A DNA stretch of 7,626 bases from the NCBI GenBank assembly GCA_003242605.1, contig QGUZ01000243.1, positions 1 to 7,626 of the forward strand, written 5' to 3'. The notes under the pieces are model-generated. The model was not told where the DNA came from, searched no databases, and saw only the letters and a list, made by a program, of their open reading frames with translations. Origin of the DNA: Actinomycetota bacterium. GTDB lineage: Bacteria > Actinomycetota > Actinomycetes > Streptosporangiales > Streptosporangiaceae. Within the stretch, counting starts at the first letter, position 1, and the number at the start of each line of letters is the position of its first letter. A program made the translations under genes and the position numbers. Of this stretch, positions 1 to 6,496 are shown piece after piece.

Positions 1-1394
1 CCACCCCGCCCGGCGGCCACCCGCGTCGCTTCGGGCCGGAACGCCGGGTCGGTGGTCGCGCGGGGTGCGGCCGATGCGTTCCCGGGACGCGGCGTGGAAC
101 GCGGAGAGCGAAGAGCGGCCGAGCGCGACGCCGTCACGTCGGCGAGGAGGCGGTCCCACCGCGGGCCGATCTCGGCCAGGCCGTAGGCCTCCGCGGTGCG
201 CAGCGCGTTGCGGCCGAGCCTGCGGCGCAGCGGCTCGTCCTCGATGAGGCGGCAGATCGCCCCGGCGAGGGCCGCCGGGGTGCCGGGCCGTACCAGCAGG
301 CCGTCGTGCTCGTGGGTGATGATCTCGCGGGGGCCGTGCGGGCAGTCGAAGCTCACCACCGGCACGCCCTTGCTCATCGCCTCCAGGATCGTCATGCCGA
401 AGCCCTCGTAGCGGGAGCTCACCACGTAGATCGACGCCTTGGCGAGCTCGACGCCGACCTCGGGCGTGCTGCCCAGGAACAGCACCCTGCCCTCCAGGCC
501 GGCCTCGGCGATCTGCGCCCGCAGCCGCGCCTCGTTCTCCGGCGTGCCCGCGCCGAAGATCCGCAGCGTCCAGTCCGGGTGCGCGGCGGCGACGTGCCGC
601 CAGGCCTGCACCAGCCGGTCGAAGCCCTTGGCGCGGACCACGCGCCCGATCGCGAGCACGGTCTTCTCCTCCAGCCGGGACACGTCCCCGGCGAGCGGCG
701 GGATCGCGTTCGGGATGCGCACCAGGCGGCGCGGCCGTGCCCCCTTCAGCTCGCGCCGGTAGTGCCGCAGGTCGGCGCGGGTGAGCGTGACCAGCGCGTC
801 GAGCCGCCGGTACCGGCGCCGGATCCGGCGCACCAGGTCGGCGTGGTGCGACTTGAGCGTGACGTGCTCCTGGCCGATGCGGATCACGCCGGGCCGGGTG
901 AAGGCGGCGGCGGCGAGGTTGAAGCCCGGGCGGGTGGTGATGAGCACCCCGGACCGCAGCGAGCGCAGGTAGCGCACGAGCAGCAGGTCGCTCCACAGCG
1001 TGCAGCGGTGGCGGGCCTTCTCGTGCTTGGGCATGAGCAGGCTGGGCAGCCGCGACAGCAGCCGGGCGAGCGGGCCGCGCGGGGCGAGGCGGTCGTCGAG
1101 CGCGGTGACGCGCACGCCCGGCGGGATCGGGAAGAACGGCTCGGGCCGCTCGCGGATGAGGCTCACCACCTCCACCTCGCGGTCGCGGGCGAGGTAGCCG
1201 GCGAGGTTGAGCACCGTGCGGATCGTGCCGCCCATGCCGTAGGCGTGCAGGAGCAGCAGGCGCACGGTGCCGGCGTGCGGTGGCGGCGTGCGCCGCTCGC
1301 GTAGCCGGTGCAGTGGCCGCAGCAGCGCCGACCGGACCGGCCGGATCGCCCGGGCCGCCGCGCGGGTCACCGTTGTACGCCCCCGATTCCCCAT
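1..1394 (-). CDS. Glycosyltransferase family 4 (GT-B fold), 3' end cut by window edge
   Basis: Minus-strand frame open from ATG at 1394-1392 to the left edge, giving 464 visible residues and no stop. It should transfer a sugar from a nucleotide-sugar donor, with retention, onto an envelope glycan, polysaccharide or lipid acceptor at the cytoplasmic membrane face; donor and acceptor cannot be read from sequence. After a basic N-terminus (1-42) comes the first Rossmann strand and glycine loop, RLLLLHAYGMGGTIRTVLNL (45-64). The C-terminal donor domain starts near 246 (VLAIGRVVRAKGFDRLVQAW) and carries the GT4 EX7E motif, E330 and E338 in YEGFGMTILEAM, then HEHDGLLVRPGTPAAL (361-376). A good RBS, AAAAGGGGG at 1412-1404, sits 9 nt before ATG and supports this start. 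The usual GT4 end is near residue 418; beyond it lies a Pro/Ala/Arg/Thr-rich tail with weaker GC3. It is divergent from the regulator at 1731. The family call is firm; the specific role is unknown. Confidence 0.93.
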   Translation of the reverse strand, partial: MGNRGRTTVTRAAARAIRPVRSALLRPLHRLRERRTPPPHAGTVRLLLLHAYGMGGTIRTVLNLAGYLARDREVEVVSLIRERPEPFFPIPPGVRVTALDDRLAPRGPLARLLSRLPSLLMPKHEKARHRCTLWSDLLLVRYLRSLRSGVLITTRPGFNLAAAAFTRPGVIRIGQEHVTLKSHHADLVRRIRRRYRRLDALVTLTRADLRHYRRELKGARPRRLVRIPNAIPPLAGDVSRLEEKTVLAIGRVVRAKGFDRLVQAWRHVAAAHPDWTLRIFGAGTPENEARLRAQIAEAGLEGRVLFLGSTPEVGVELAKASIYVVSSRYEGFGMTILEAMSKGVPVVSFDCPHGPREIITHEHDGLLVRPGTPAALAGAICRLIEDEPLRRRLGRNALRTAEAYGLAEIGPRWDRLLADVTASRSAALRSPRSTPRPGNASAAPRATTDPAFRPEATRVAAGRG

Positions 1395-1403
1395 CGTGCG
1401 GAG

Positions 1404-1412
1404 CCCCCTTTT
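1404..1412 (-). promoter_or_regulatory. Ribosome binding site of the glycosyltransferase gene
   Basis: On the minus strand AAAAGGGGG lies 9 nt before the ATG at 1394. It is the only purine-rich Shine-Dalgarno-like run in the leader and decides for ATG over the in-frame GTG eight codons downstream. Confidence 0.6.
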
Positions 1413-1425
1413 CCGCTCGTCCGCG

Positions 1426-1443
1426 GCCGCGGCCGGCCGCGGC
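1426..1443. repeat. 18-bp perfect GC palindrome in the glycosyltransferase leader
   Basis: GCCGCGGCCGGCCGCGGC reads identically on both strands. It lies 31-49 nt upstream of the glycosyltransferase ATG, so it could fold as a hairpin in the 5' leader. In DNA this GC-rich, palindromes built from GGCC and CGCG units also arise by chance, so function is uncertain. Confidence 0.4.
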
Positions 1444-1684
1444 GCCCCCGTCCGGCCCGCGCGCCCCTCGTCCGTGGCAGGATGTCCGTAACGTCCAGTC
1501 ACGGAGAGTAGTTACCCGTATGCGGTCTGATATCCCTAGATATGGATGATCGCGTCTCTCGCTGTATGTTCTCCCGGTTAGACGCAGCCCGTTCCCTTTG
1601 TGTTTCGGACGTGAGGAACACCTGGCGGCCGGGGTACGGCCGGCCCGGCCGGCCGGCGTGGTCACCGGCACTCCGCGGCGGCCG

Positions 1685-1690
1685 TAGGGT
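1685..1690 (+). promoter_or_regulatory. Putative -10 element for the regulator gene
   Basis: TAGGGT fits the actinobacterial -10 pattern TANNNT and lies just before the palindrome at 1692-1718. A start about 7 nt downstream would place transcription initiation inside the left arm, which suits repression by a bound regulator. No good -35 is present; GTCACC at 1661-1666 has 18-bp spacing but matches poorly. Confidence 0.35.
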
Positions 1691-1691
1691 G

Positions 1692-1718
1692 TTATCCGGA
1701 CAAGGTCGGTCCGGATAA
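1692..1718. promoter_or_regulatory. Perfect inverted repeat, probable operator of the adjacent HTH regulator
   Basis: The left arm TTATCCGGAC (1692-1701) and right arm GTCCGGATAA (1709-1718) are exact reverse complements separated by 7 nt (AAGGTCG). The centre-to-centre spacing of 17 bp is close to two helical turns, which suits a dimeric HTH protein. The site follows a putative -10 and its right arm overlaps the RBS of the regulator at 1731 by two bases. Autoregulation by that protein is the simplest inference. A hairpin in mRNA that hides the RBS is an alternative, since the stem would end at the AAAAGGAG. Confidence 0.65.
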
Positions 1719-1724
1719 AAGGAG
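1717..1724 (+). promoter_or_regulatory. Ribosome binding site of the regulator gene
   Basis: AAAAGGAG lies 6 nt before ATG 1731, an almost ideal Shine-Dalgarno sequence that fixes the start. Its first two bases belong to the right arm of the inverted repeat. Confidence 0.7.
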
Positions 1725-1730
1725 CGGTGC

Positions 1731-2390
1731 ATGCAACACCCGGTGTCCCGGGTCTTGGCGATGCTGGAGCTCCTCCAGGCACACCCCGGGATGACCGGTC
1801 CCGAGCTCGCCGTCCACCTGCGCGTGGACGAGCGCACCGTGCGCCGGTACGCGACACGGCTCGTCCAGATGGGCGTGCCGGTGGTGGCGGAGCGGGGCCG
1901 GCACGGCGGGTACCGGCTGGTGCCCGGGCACCGGCCACCCCCGCTCATGCTCACCGGGGACGAGATCACGGCCGTGGTGCTCGGCCTGATCGCCGCGCGG
2001 CGGGCCGGCCTGCCGCTGGGCGAGGCGGCCGCGCACCGCGCGCTCACCAAGATCGAGCGGCTGCTCCCGGCCGAGCTGCGGGACCGCATCCACGCCGCGG
2101 CGGGCCCCGGGGAGCTCGGTACGGCCGGGCCGGGCACGCCGTACCGGGTGCGCGTGGTGCTCGGCGCGAGCCTGGAGGCGGCGCGGCGCCGCATCCCGCC
2201 GTCGGCGGGCACCCTCGCGGCCACGCCGGGCGGCGAGGGCGTGCTGTTCACCACGCACGCCACGCGCCTGGACGAGGTGGCGCGGCTGCTCGCCGGGCTC
2301 GGCTGGCCGTTCCGGATCCTCGAGCCGGAGGCGCTGCGGGCCGAGGTGCGGGCCCTCGCCGACCGGCTGCACGGCTACGCCTACCGGTGA
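1731..2390 (+). CDS. YafY/DeoR-like HTH regulator with WYL C-terminal extension but no WYL core
   Basis: A 219-residue putative DNA-binding transcription regulator. Residues about 5-63 form an HTH_11-type winged helix: the recognition helix is around DERTVRRYATRLVQMG (33-48) and the wing is ERGRHGGYRL (54-63). A helical linker typical of YafY-like regulators follows (LTGDEITAVVLGLIAARRAG, 74-93). Residues 138-219 resemble the WYL C-terminal extension: YRVRVVLGASLEAARRRI, then LDEVARLLAGLGWPFRILEP (180-199). YafY-like proteins usually run to about 310-330 residues with a WYL core of about 80 residues between linker and extension; here that segment is reduced to a short Gly/Pro stretch (121-137). 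The frame is clean and RBS and start are strong, so this is a compact regulator, not a broken gene. It probably binds the palindrome at 1692-1718. Its ligand and further targets are unknown. It converges with the methyltransferase gene. Confidence 0.88.
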   Translation: MQHPVSRVLAMLELLQAHPGMTGPELAVHLRVDERTVRRYATRLVQMGVPVVAERGRHGGYRLVPGHRPPPLMLTGDEITAVVLGLIAARRAGLPLGEAAAHRALTKIERLLPAELRDRIHAAAGPGELGTAGPGTPYRVRVVLGASLEAARRRIPPSAGTLAATPGGEGVLFTTHATRLDEVARLLAGLGWPFRILEPEALRAEVRALADRLHGYAYR

Positions 2391-2419
2391 CGCCGCCGCC
2401 CGTGCCGACGGCGCGCCGG

Positions 2420-3082
2420 TCACGGCAGGCGCCAGACGGTGACCGGGACCGTGTCGGCGGCCTCGAGCAGCCCGCAGCCGGGCACCCGGTGCGCCGCGAC
2501 CCGGACGAACCGGTCCCGCGGCAGGTAGGCGCGGCCGGGATCGCCGACGAGCACCTCGGCTCCGCGCCGCCGCGCGTGCTCGAGGTAGCCCAGCACCCGG
2601 CCGGCCAGCGGGCGCTCATAGAACACGTCGCCGGCGAGCACCACCTCGGCCGCCTCCGCCTCGGCCGGGCCCGCGGCCGGGGCGTCGAGCAGGTCCGCCA
2701 GCAGCACCGACACCGCCACGCCGTTCGCCGCCGCGTTCGCCGCGATCGCCGCCCCGGCGAGCGGGTCGACGTCGACCGCGAGCACCGAGGCGGCCCCGGC
2801 CCGGGCGGCGGCGATCCCCACCAGCCAGGACCCGGCGGCCAGGTCGAGCACCCGGCGGCCCGCCACCACGGCGGGGTGGTCGAGGACGTGTCGGGCGAGC
2901 GCCAGCCCTCCCGGCCACGCGAACGCCCAGTACGGCAGCTCCCCGGTGCGCCCCCACAGCCCGAACACCTCGTCGGCGAGACGCAGCCGCACCTCCGGCA
3001 CGTACGGCGGGGCGGCGAGCCGCGTCCCGGCCGCCACCGGATCCGGCGGCGCCGCACGGCCGGGCGGCGGGTGGTCGCTCAT
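2420..3082 (-). CDS. Class I SAM-dependent methyltransferase (Nnt1/ETFB-lysine-methyltransferase-like)
   Basis: A 220-residue predicted cytoplasmic methyltransferase using S-adenosylmethionine. The pre-motif ELPYWAFAWPGGLALARHVL (48-67) is typical of the small Nnt1/ETFBKMT-like family. Motif I is RRVLDLAAGSWLVGIAAARA (76-95), the acidic second motif is VDVDPLAGAAIAANAAANGV (103-122), and the motif IV region is VVLAGDVFYERPLAGRVLGYL (147-167), followed by GDPGRAYLPRDRF (180-192). Motif I normally reads D-x-G/A-x-G-x-G; here the last glycine is Trp86 (TGG for the expected GGG). The ATG overlaps the stop of the upstream tricorn gene as ATGA (3082-3079), and no Shine-Dalgarno sequence precedes it, so translation should be coupled. 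The relatives methylate protein lysines or small amines; the substrate here is unknown. A peptide or protein substrate linked to tricorn is only a guess. Confidence 0.87.
   Translation of the reverse strand: MSDHPPPGRAAPPDPVAAGTRLAAPPYVPEVRLRLADEVFGLWGRTGELPYWAFAWPGGLALARHVLDHPAVVAGRRVLDLAAGSWLVGIAAARAGAASVLAVDVDPLAGAAIAANAAANGVAVSVLLADLLDAPAAGPAEAEAAEVVLAGDVFYERPLAGRVLGYLEHARRRGAEVLVGDPGRAYLPRDRFVRVAAHRVPGCGLLEAADTVPVTVWRLP
3079..3082 (-). promoter_or_regulatory. ATGA stop/start overlap coupling tricorn and methyltransferase translation
   Basis: On the minus strand the methyltransferase ATG (3082-3080) overlaps the tricorn TGA (3081-3079). The preceding 18 nt are G/C-rich without a Shine-Dalgarno core, so ribosomes finishing the tricorn gene probably re-initiate here. 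Confidence 0.75.
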
Positions 3083-6000
3083 CGCCGCGGCGGCAGCTTG
3101 GGGATCTGCAGCCGGGGCCGGTCGGCCGGGTTGGGGGTGTGCGGCGGGGTCTGCGCGAGCCGCTCCAGCGCGACGTCGATCGCCCGGTCGAGCTGGGTGT
3201 CGATGCCCCGCGCGTAGTCCTGCGGCGTGATGTCCACCTCGATGTCGGGGTCGGTGCCGTAGTTCTCCACCCGATAGCCCACGTCGTCGAACGCGAACGA
3301 GAACTCCGGCTGGGTGGTGACGGTGCCGTCGGCGAGCCGGTGCCGCGGCCAGATGCCGATCACGCCGCCCCAGGTGCGCTTGCCGACCAGCGGGCCGAGC
3401 TTGAGCAGCTTAAAGGTGTGGCTGAAGATGTCGCCGTCGGAGCCCGCCCACTCGTTGGTGATCGCCACCATCGGGCCGCGCGGCGACTCCGGCGGGTACG
3501 GCTCGGGCACGCCCCAGCGGGGGTAGTCGTAGCCGAGCCGGCGCCGGGCGAGCTTCTGCAGCAGCAGCGCCGAGACGTGGCCGCCGCCGTTGAACCGCAC
3601 GTCCACGATGAGGCCCTCGCGGTCGAACTCGGCGAGGAAGCCGCGGTGGAACTCGGCGAAGCCCTCCGGCCCCATGTCCGGGATGTGGATGTAGCCGACG
3701 CGGCCGCCGGTGCGCTCGTGGGTGTGGGCGCGGTTCGCCTCCACCCAGTCCCGGTACCGGGCGGGCTGCTCGTCGGAGATCGCCCGCACGGTGACGGTGC
3801 GCGCCGGGCCGTCGCCGCGCCGTACCGTGAGCTGCACCTCCTGCCCGGCGAGGTTGACCAGGCGCTTGCCGGGGCTGTTGCCGGGCCCGACCGGCTGGCC
3901 GTTGATGGCGAGCACCGCGTCGCCGGGGCGGACGTCCACGCCGAGCCGGTTGAGCGGCGAGGTGCACTCGGGGTCCCAGTGGTCGCCGCCGACGATGCGG
4001 CCGATGTAGTAGACGCCGTCGCGGTACTCCCAGTCGACCCCGAGCTTGCCCTGCCAGTAGTGCGGGCGGGGCCGGTACTCGCCGCCCATCTCATAGGCGT
4101 GTGAGGTGCCGAGCTCGCCGTGCAGCTCCCACAGCAGGTCGGAGAACTCGCTGCGGGTGCTCACCCGGTCCACCAGCGGCAGGTAGCGGTCGTAGACGGC
4201 GTCCCAGTCGATGCCGGCCATGTCCTCGGTCCAGAAGTGCTCCTTCTGCAGCCGCCAGGCCTCGCGGAACATCTGCCGCCACTCCAGGTCCGGGCGGACC
4301 GACACCTTCACCCGGCTGAGGTCGATCCAGCCGCTCGACCGGCTCGGGGTGTCCTCGTCGGCCGGGGTCTCCCCGGCCTTGATCACCCGCAGCCTGCGGT
4401 CGGACCGGTACAGCAGGGTGGAGAAGTCCGGGCCGAGGGTGAAGTCGGTGACGCCGCCGAGGTAGTGGTCGTGCTTCTGCTTCTCGAAGTCGTAGATGCG
4501 CAGGCTGCCCGACGGGCCGTCGGAGTCGGAGAAGTAGCTGTCGCCGAGCGAGCCCTGCACCGGGTAGATCGAGTAGATCGCCTTGCCCTTGATGCCGACG
4601 ATGCGGCCGTAGCGGCCCTCGGGCACGGGGAACGCGGCGACGCGGCGCTCGATGCCCTCGATCTCGATCTCCAGCGGCTTGTCGCCGTCGCCGCTCTCGG
4701 TCGAGGCCTCGCCCGCGGCGGCCGCGTCCTTGTCCTGCCGCCCGTCGCCGCCGGCCGCGCCCGCGGCGCCGTCGCCACCGGTGCCCTCGCCGCCCTCGGC
4801 GCTCTCGTCCTGGGCGGGGCCGCCCGGCTCCTTGCCCTTGTCGTCCTGCTCGGACTCCTTCAGCGGCCGCGGCTGCGGCACGAACGGGTCGGGCACGTCC
4901 GAGCGGAGCGTGATCACGTACGGCCGGGTGCCGAGCGGGAAGCCGAGGTCGAACTGGAGCGAGTCGTAGACCGGGTTGAACACGCGCTCGCCGATGAAGT
5001 AGAGGTAGTCGCCGCCCGGGTCGAAGGCGGGGCGGCGGTCGCGCAGCACCGGCCGGGTGGCGTTGAACGTCTCGCCCGTGGCGACCTGGTACAGCCGGAT
5101 CGCGGTCATCTGGGCCGAGGTCGGGTAGGTGTAGGCGAGCCACGAGCCGTCCGGGGCCCAGGCCGGGTCGTCGATGCGGCCGTAGCGGCTGGAGTCGACG
5201 ACCTTCATCGTCGCCTGGGCGGGGTCCTCGCCGGTGAGGTCGATCAGCAGCAGCTCGTTGCGGTGGTTGGTGACCGCGATGCGGTCGGCCTTCGGGGAGA
5301 CGGCGAGGTTGGTGGCCCGGCCGGTGTCGAGGTGGGCGAGCTTGACCGGCTCGGCGGTGCCGTCGGCGGTGAGCACCACGAGCGTCTCGCGGTCGGACTC
5401 GTCGGCCGCGGCGGCGATCAGCCGCTTGCGGTCGTTGAGCCAGGTGAGCAGCCGGTAGCGCACCCCGTCGGGCTCGCCGTGCTGGAGCACCGGCCCCTCC
5501 CAGTTGGCGAACGAGTACGCCTTGCCGCGGGTGGTGATGGCCAGGCCGCTGCCGTCGTGGTTGAGCGCGGCGCTGTCGAGGAACCGGTCGGCGGGCACGA
5601 ACCGGCGCTGCCGCTGGGTGCGGGAGCTGCCGAGCCGTACCGGGACGTGGCGGGCCTCGCCCTCCTCCGGGTCGAGCACGTACAGGTCGGCCCCGCAGTG
5701 GTAGACCAGCCGGCGGCCGTCGCTGGACAGGTTGCGGGCGTAGTAGTCGGCGTGGTCGGTGTGCCGGCGCACGTCCGTGCCCTCGGGGGTGCACGAGTAG
5801 ACGTTGCCGATCCCCTCGTGGTCGGAGAGGAAGTAGATGCGGTCGCCGACCCAGCAGGGGGAGGCGAGGTTGCCCTCGAGGGAGATCAGCCGGGTGAACT
5901 CGCCGGTGCCGTCGCGGTCGATCCACAGGTCGCCGACGGTGCCGCCGCGGTACCGCTTCCACCGGGCCGGGTCGGCGGTGTTGCGGCCCAGCACGATGCC

Positions 6001-6429
6001 GCCGCCGGGGCCGTAGGAGATCGAGTTCGCCGGGCCGTACGGCAGGCGGTGGGGGACGTCCTCGGGGTCGTTCGGGTTGATCCGGTACAGCCACCTGCGG
6101 TTGGCGAACGGCTGGCCGTCGTCGCTGGCGTAGATCACCGATCCCTCGGCGTCCCAGGTGGTGACGGTGCACCGGGCGCCCTGGTAGGTGACGCGGCGTG
6201 CGGGGCCGCCGTCGGCGGGCATCACGTAGACCTCGTCGGGGCCCTCCTCGCGGCCGACGAAGGCGAGGTGCCGTCCGTCGGGGGAGAACCGAGGGTAGCC
6301 CGCCTCCGCGACCCCCGCGGTGAGCCGCCATGCCCGGCCGCCCTCCACGGGCACCATCCACAGATCATCCTCGGACACGAACACGACGAGGTCCCGGAAG
6401 ATCGTCGGGAAGCGCACGTAGGCGGGCAT
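3079..6429 (-). CDS. tri: Tricorn protease homologue, complete
   Basis: A 1116-residue cytoplasmic serine peptidase of the tricorn family (MEROPS S41 type), which trims oligopeptides released by the proteasome or other large proteases; the Thermoplasma and Streptomyces coelicolor enzymes are about 1070 residues. Domains in order: N-terminal six-bladed propeller (about 1-300, e.g. YPRFSPDGRHLAFVG), seven-bladed propeller (about 310-700), C1 core (about 712-785), PDZ (about 790-875) and C2 core (about 900-1075). The catalytic set is intact: Ser776-His777 (LGTSHAYE), nucleophile Ser997 (NEWAGSDGDIF) and Glu1055 (VENYGTDPD), matching Thermoplasma S745/H746, S965 and E1023. Asp968 keeps the spacing of D936, linked there to basic P1 preference. 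Residues about 522-586 are an acidic Gly/Ala/Glu/Asp-rich insert in the second propeller. No signal peptide is seen. RBS GAGGGAG at 6439-6433 fixes the start. It is first gene of a two-gene operon. Confidence 0.96.
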   Translation of the reverse strand: MPAYVRFPTIFRDLVVFVSEDDLWMVPVEGGRAWRLTAGVAEAGYPRFSPDGRHLAFVGREEGPDEVYVMPADGGPARRVTYQGARCTVTTWDAEGSVIYASDDGQPFANRRWLYRINPNDPEDVPHRLPYGPANSISYGPGGGIVLGRNTADPARWKRYRGGTVGDLWIDRDGTGEFTRLISLEGNLASPCWVGDRIYFLSDHEGIGNVYSCTPEGTDVRRHTDHADYYARNLSSDGRRLVYHCGADLYVLDPEEGEARHVPVRLGSSRTQRQRRFVPADRFLDSAALNHDGSGLAITTRGKAYSFANWEGPVLQHGEPDGVRYRLLTWLNDRKRLIAAAADESDRETLVVLTADGTAEPVKLAHLDTGRATNLAVSPKADRIAVTNHRNELLLIDLTGEDPAQATMKVVDSSRYGRIDDPAWAPDGSWLAYTYPTSAQMTAIRLYQVATGETFNATRPVLRDRRPAFDPGGDYLYFIGERVFNPVYDSLQFDLGFPLGTRPYVITLRSDVPDPFVPQPRPLKESEQDDKGKEPGGPAQDESAEGGEGTGGDGAAGAAGGDGRQDKDAAAAGEASTESGDGDKPLEIEIEGIERRVAAFPVPEGRYGRIVGIKGKAIYSIYPVQGSLGDSYFSDSDGPSGSLRIYDFEKQKHDHYLGGVTDFTLGPDFSTLLYRSDRRLRVIKAGETPADEDTPSRSSGWIDLSRVKVSVRPDLEWRQMFREAWRLQKEHFWTEDMAGIDWDAVYDRYLPLVDRVSTRSEFSDLLWELHGELGTSHAYEMGGEYRPRPHYWQGKLGVDWEYRDGVYYIGRIVGGDHWDPECTSPLNRLGVDVRPGDAVLAINGQPVGPGNSPGKRLVNLAGQEVQLTVRRGDGPARTVTVRAISDEQPARYRDWVEANRAHTHERTGGRVGYIHIPDMGPEGFAEFHRGFLAEFDREGLIVDVRFNGGGHVSALLLQKLARRRLGYDYPRWGVPEPYPPESPRGPMVAITNEWAGSDGDIFSHTFKLLKLGPLVGKRTWGGVIGIWPRHRLADGTVTTQPEFSFAFDDVGYRVENYGTDPDIEVDITPQDYARGIDTQLDRAIDVALERLAQTPPHTPNPADRPRLQIPKLPPRR

Positions 6430-6432
6430 CGG

Positions 6433-6439
6433 CTCCCTC
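6433..6439 (-). promoter_or_regulatory. Ribosome binding site of the tricorn gene
   Basis: GAGGGAG on the minus strand lies 3-5 nt before the ATG at 6429. It is close but usable, and no upstream in-frame start has a better site. Confidence 0.55.
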
Positions 6440-6467
6440 GCGATAGTGATCAGGCGGTCACCGGCAC

Positions 6468-6496
6468 ACTATAGACGCGCGTTCGGGTAACGCGAA
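6468..6496 (-). promoter_or_regulatory. Putative promoter of the tricorn-methyltransferase operon
   Basis: On the minus strand the -10 hexamer TATAGT (6473-6468) is close to the sigma-70 consensus and rare in such GC-rich DNA. A weak -35, TTCGCG (6496-6491), lies 17 bp upstream. Initiation near 6461 would give a leader of about 32 nt. An inverted repeat CGCGTT-CGGGT-AACGCG (6478-6494) fills the spacer and could be an operator for an unknown regulator. Confidence 0.5.

Larger units (their letters stand above)
1395..1730. other. Divergent intergenic control region (336 bp) without a convincing gene
   Basis: This gap separates the minus-strand glycosyltransferase from the plus-strand regulator and should hold both promoters. 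Three zones can be seen. Positions 1395-1490 are extremely GC-rich and include an 18-bp perfect palindrome (1426-1443). Positions about 1497-1620 are clearly AT-richer, with a small inverted repeat ATATC-CCTA-GATAT (1530-1543). Positions 1621-1680 return to CGGCC-type low complexity. The last 45 bp hold a putative -10, a perfect inverted repeat and the regulator RBS. Short frames here (for example ATG 1566 to TAA 1718, 50 codons) lack a Shine-Dalgarno sequence and any recognisable product. I could not place a confident promoter for the glycosyltransferase. Confidence 0.7.

Noticed and set aside
306..1304. Long plus-strand open frame opposite the glycosyltransferase
   Set aside because: Its translation is His/Arg/Ala/Gly-rich with no motif, while the minus strand gives a clear GT4 protein; it is an antisense by-product of high GC.
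1615..1640. GGAAC as a possible ECF-sigma -35 element
   Set aside because: No matching GTT or TC-type -10 at 16-18 bp spacing downstream.
1566..1718. 50-codon plus-strand frame upstream of the regulator, possible leader peptide
   Set aside because: No Shine-Dalgarno sequence before the ATG, an Arg/Gly/Pro-rich product, and it ends inside the operator palindrome; chance is the simpler reading.
1499..2263. Minus-strand frame opposite the regulator and intergenic region
   Set aside because: Ser/Arg/Pro-rich and without RBS; the plus-strand regulator with an ideal RBS explains the region.
2391..2419. Bidirectional terminator between regulator and methyltransferase
   Set aside because: Only short GC complementarities (CGCCG/CGGCG and the CGGCGCGCCG palindrome) and no U tract on either strand; not above background for this GC content.
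1727..3217. 496-codon plus-strand frame across regulator and methyltransferase
   Set aside because: It begins 4 bases before the regulator start in another frame, crosses three real genes and yields Arg/Gly/Pro-rich low-complexity sequence.
4120..6474. 784-codon plus-strand frame opposite tricorn
   Set aside because: The composition is Val/Ala/Gly/Arg/His-rich with no domain; the opposite strand encodes an intact tricorn with its catalytic residues.
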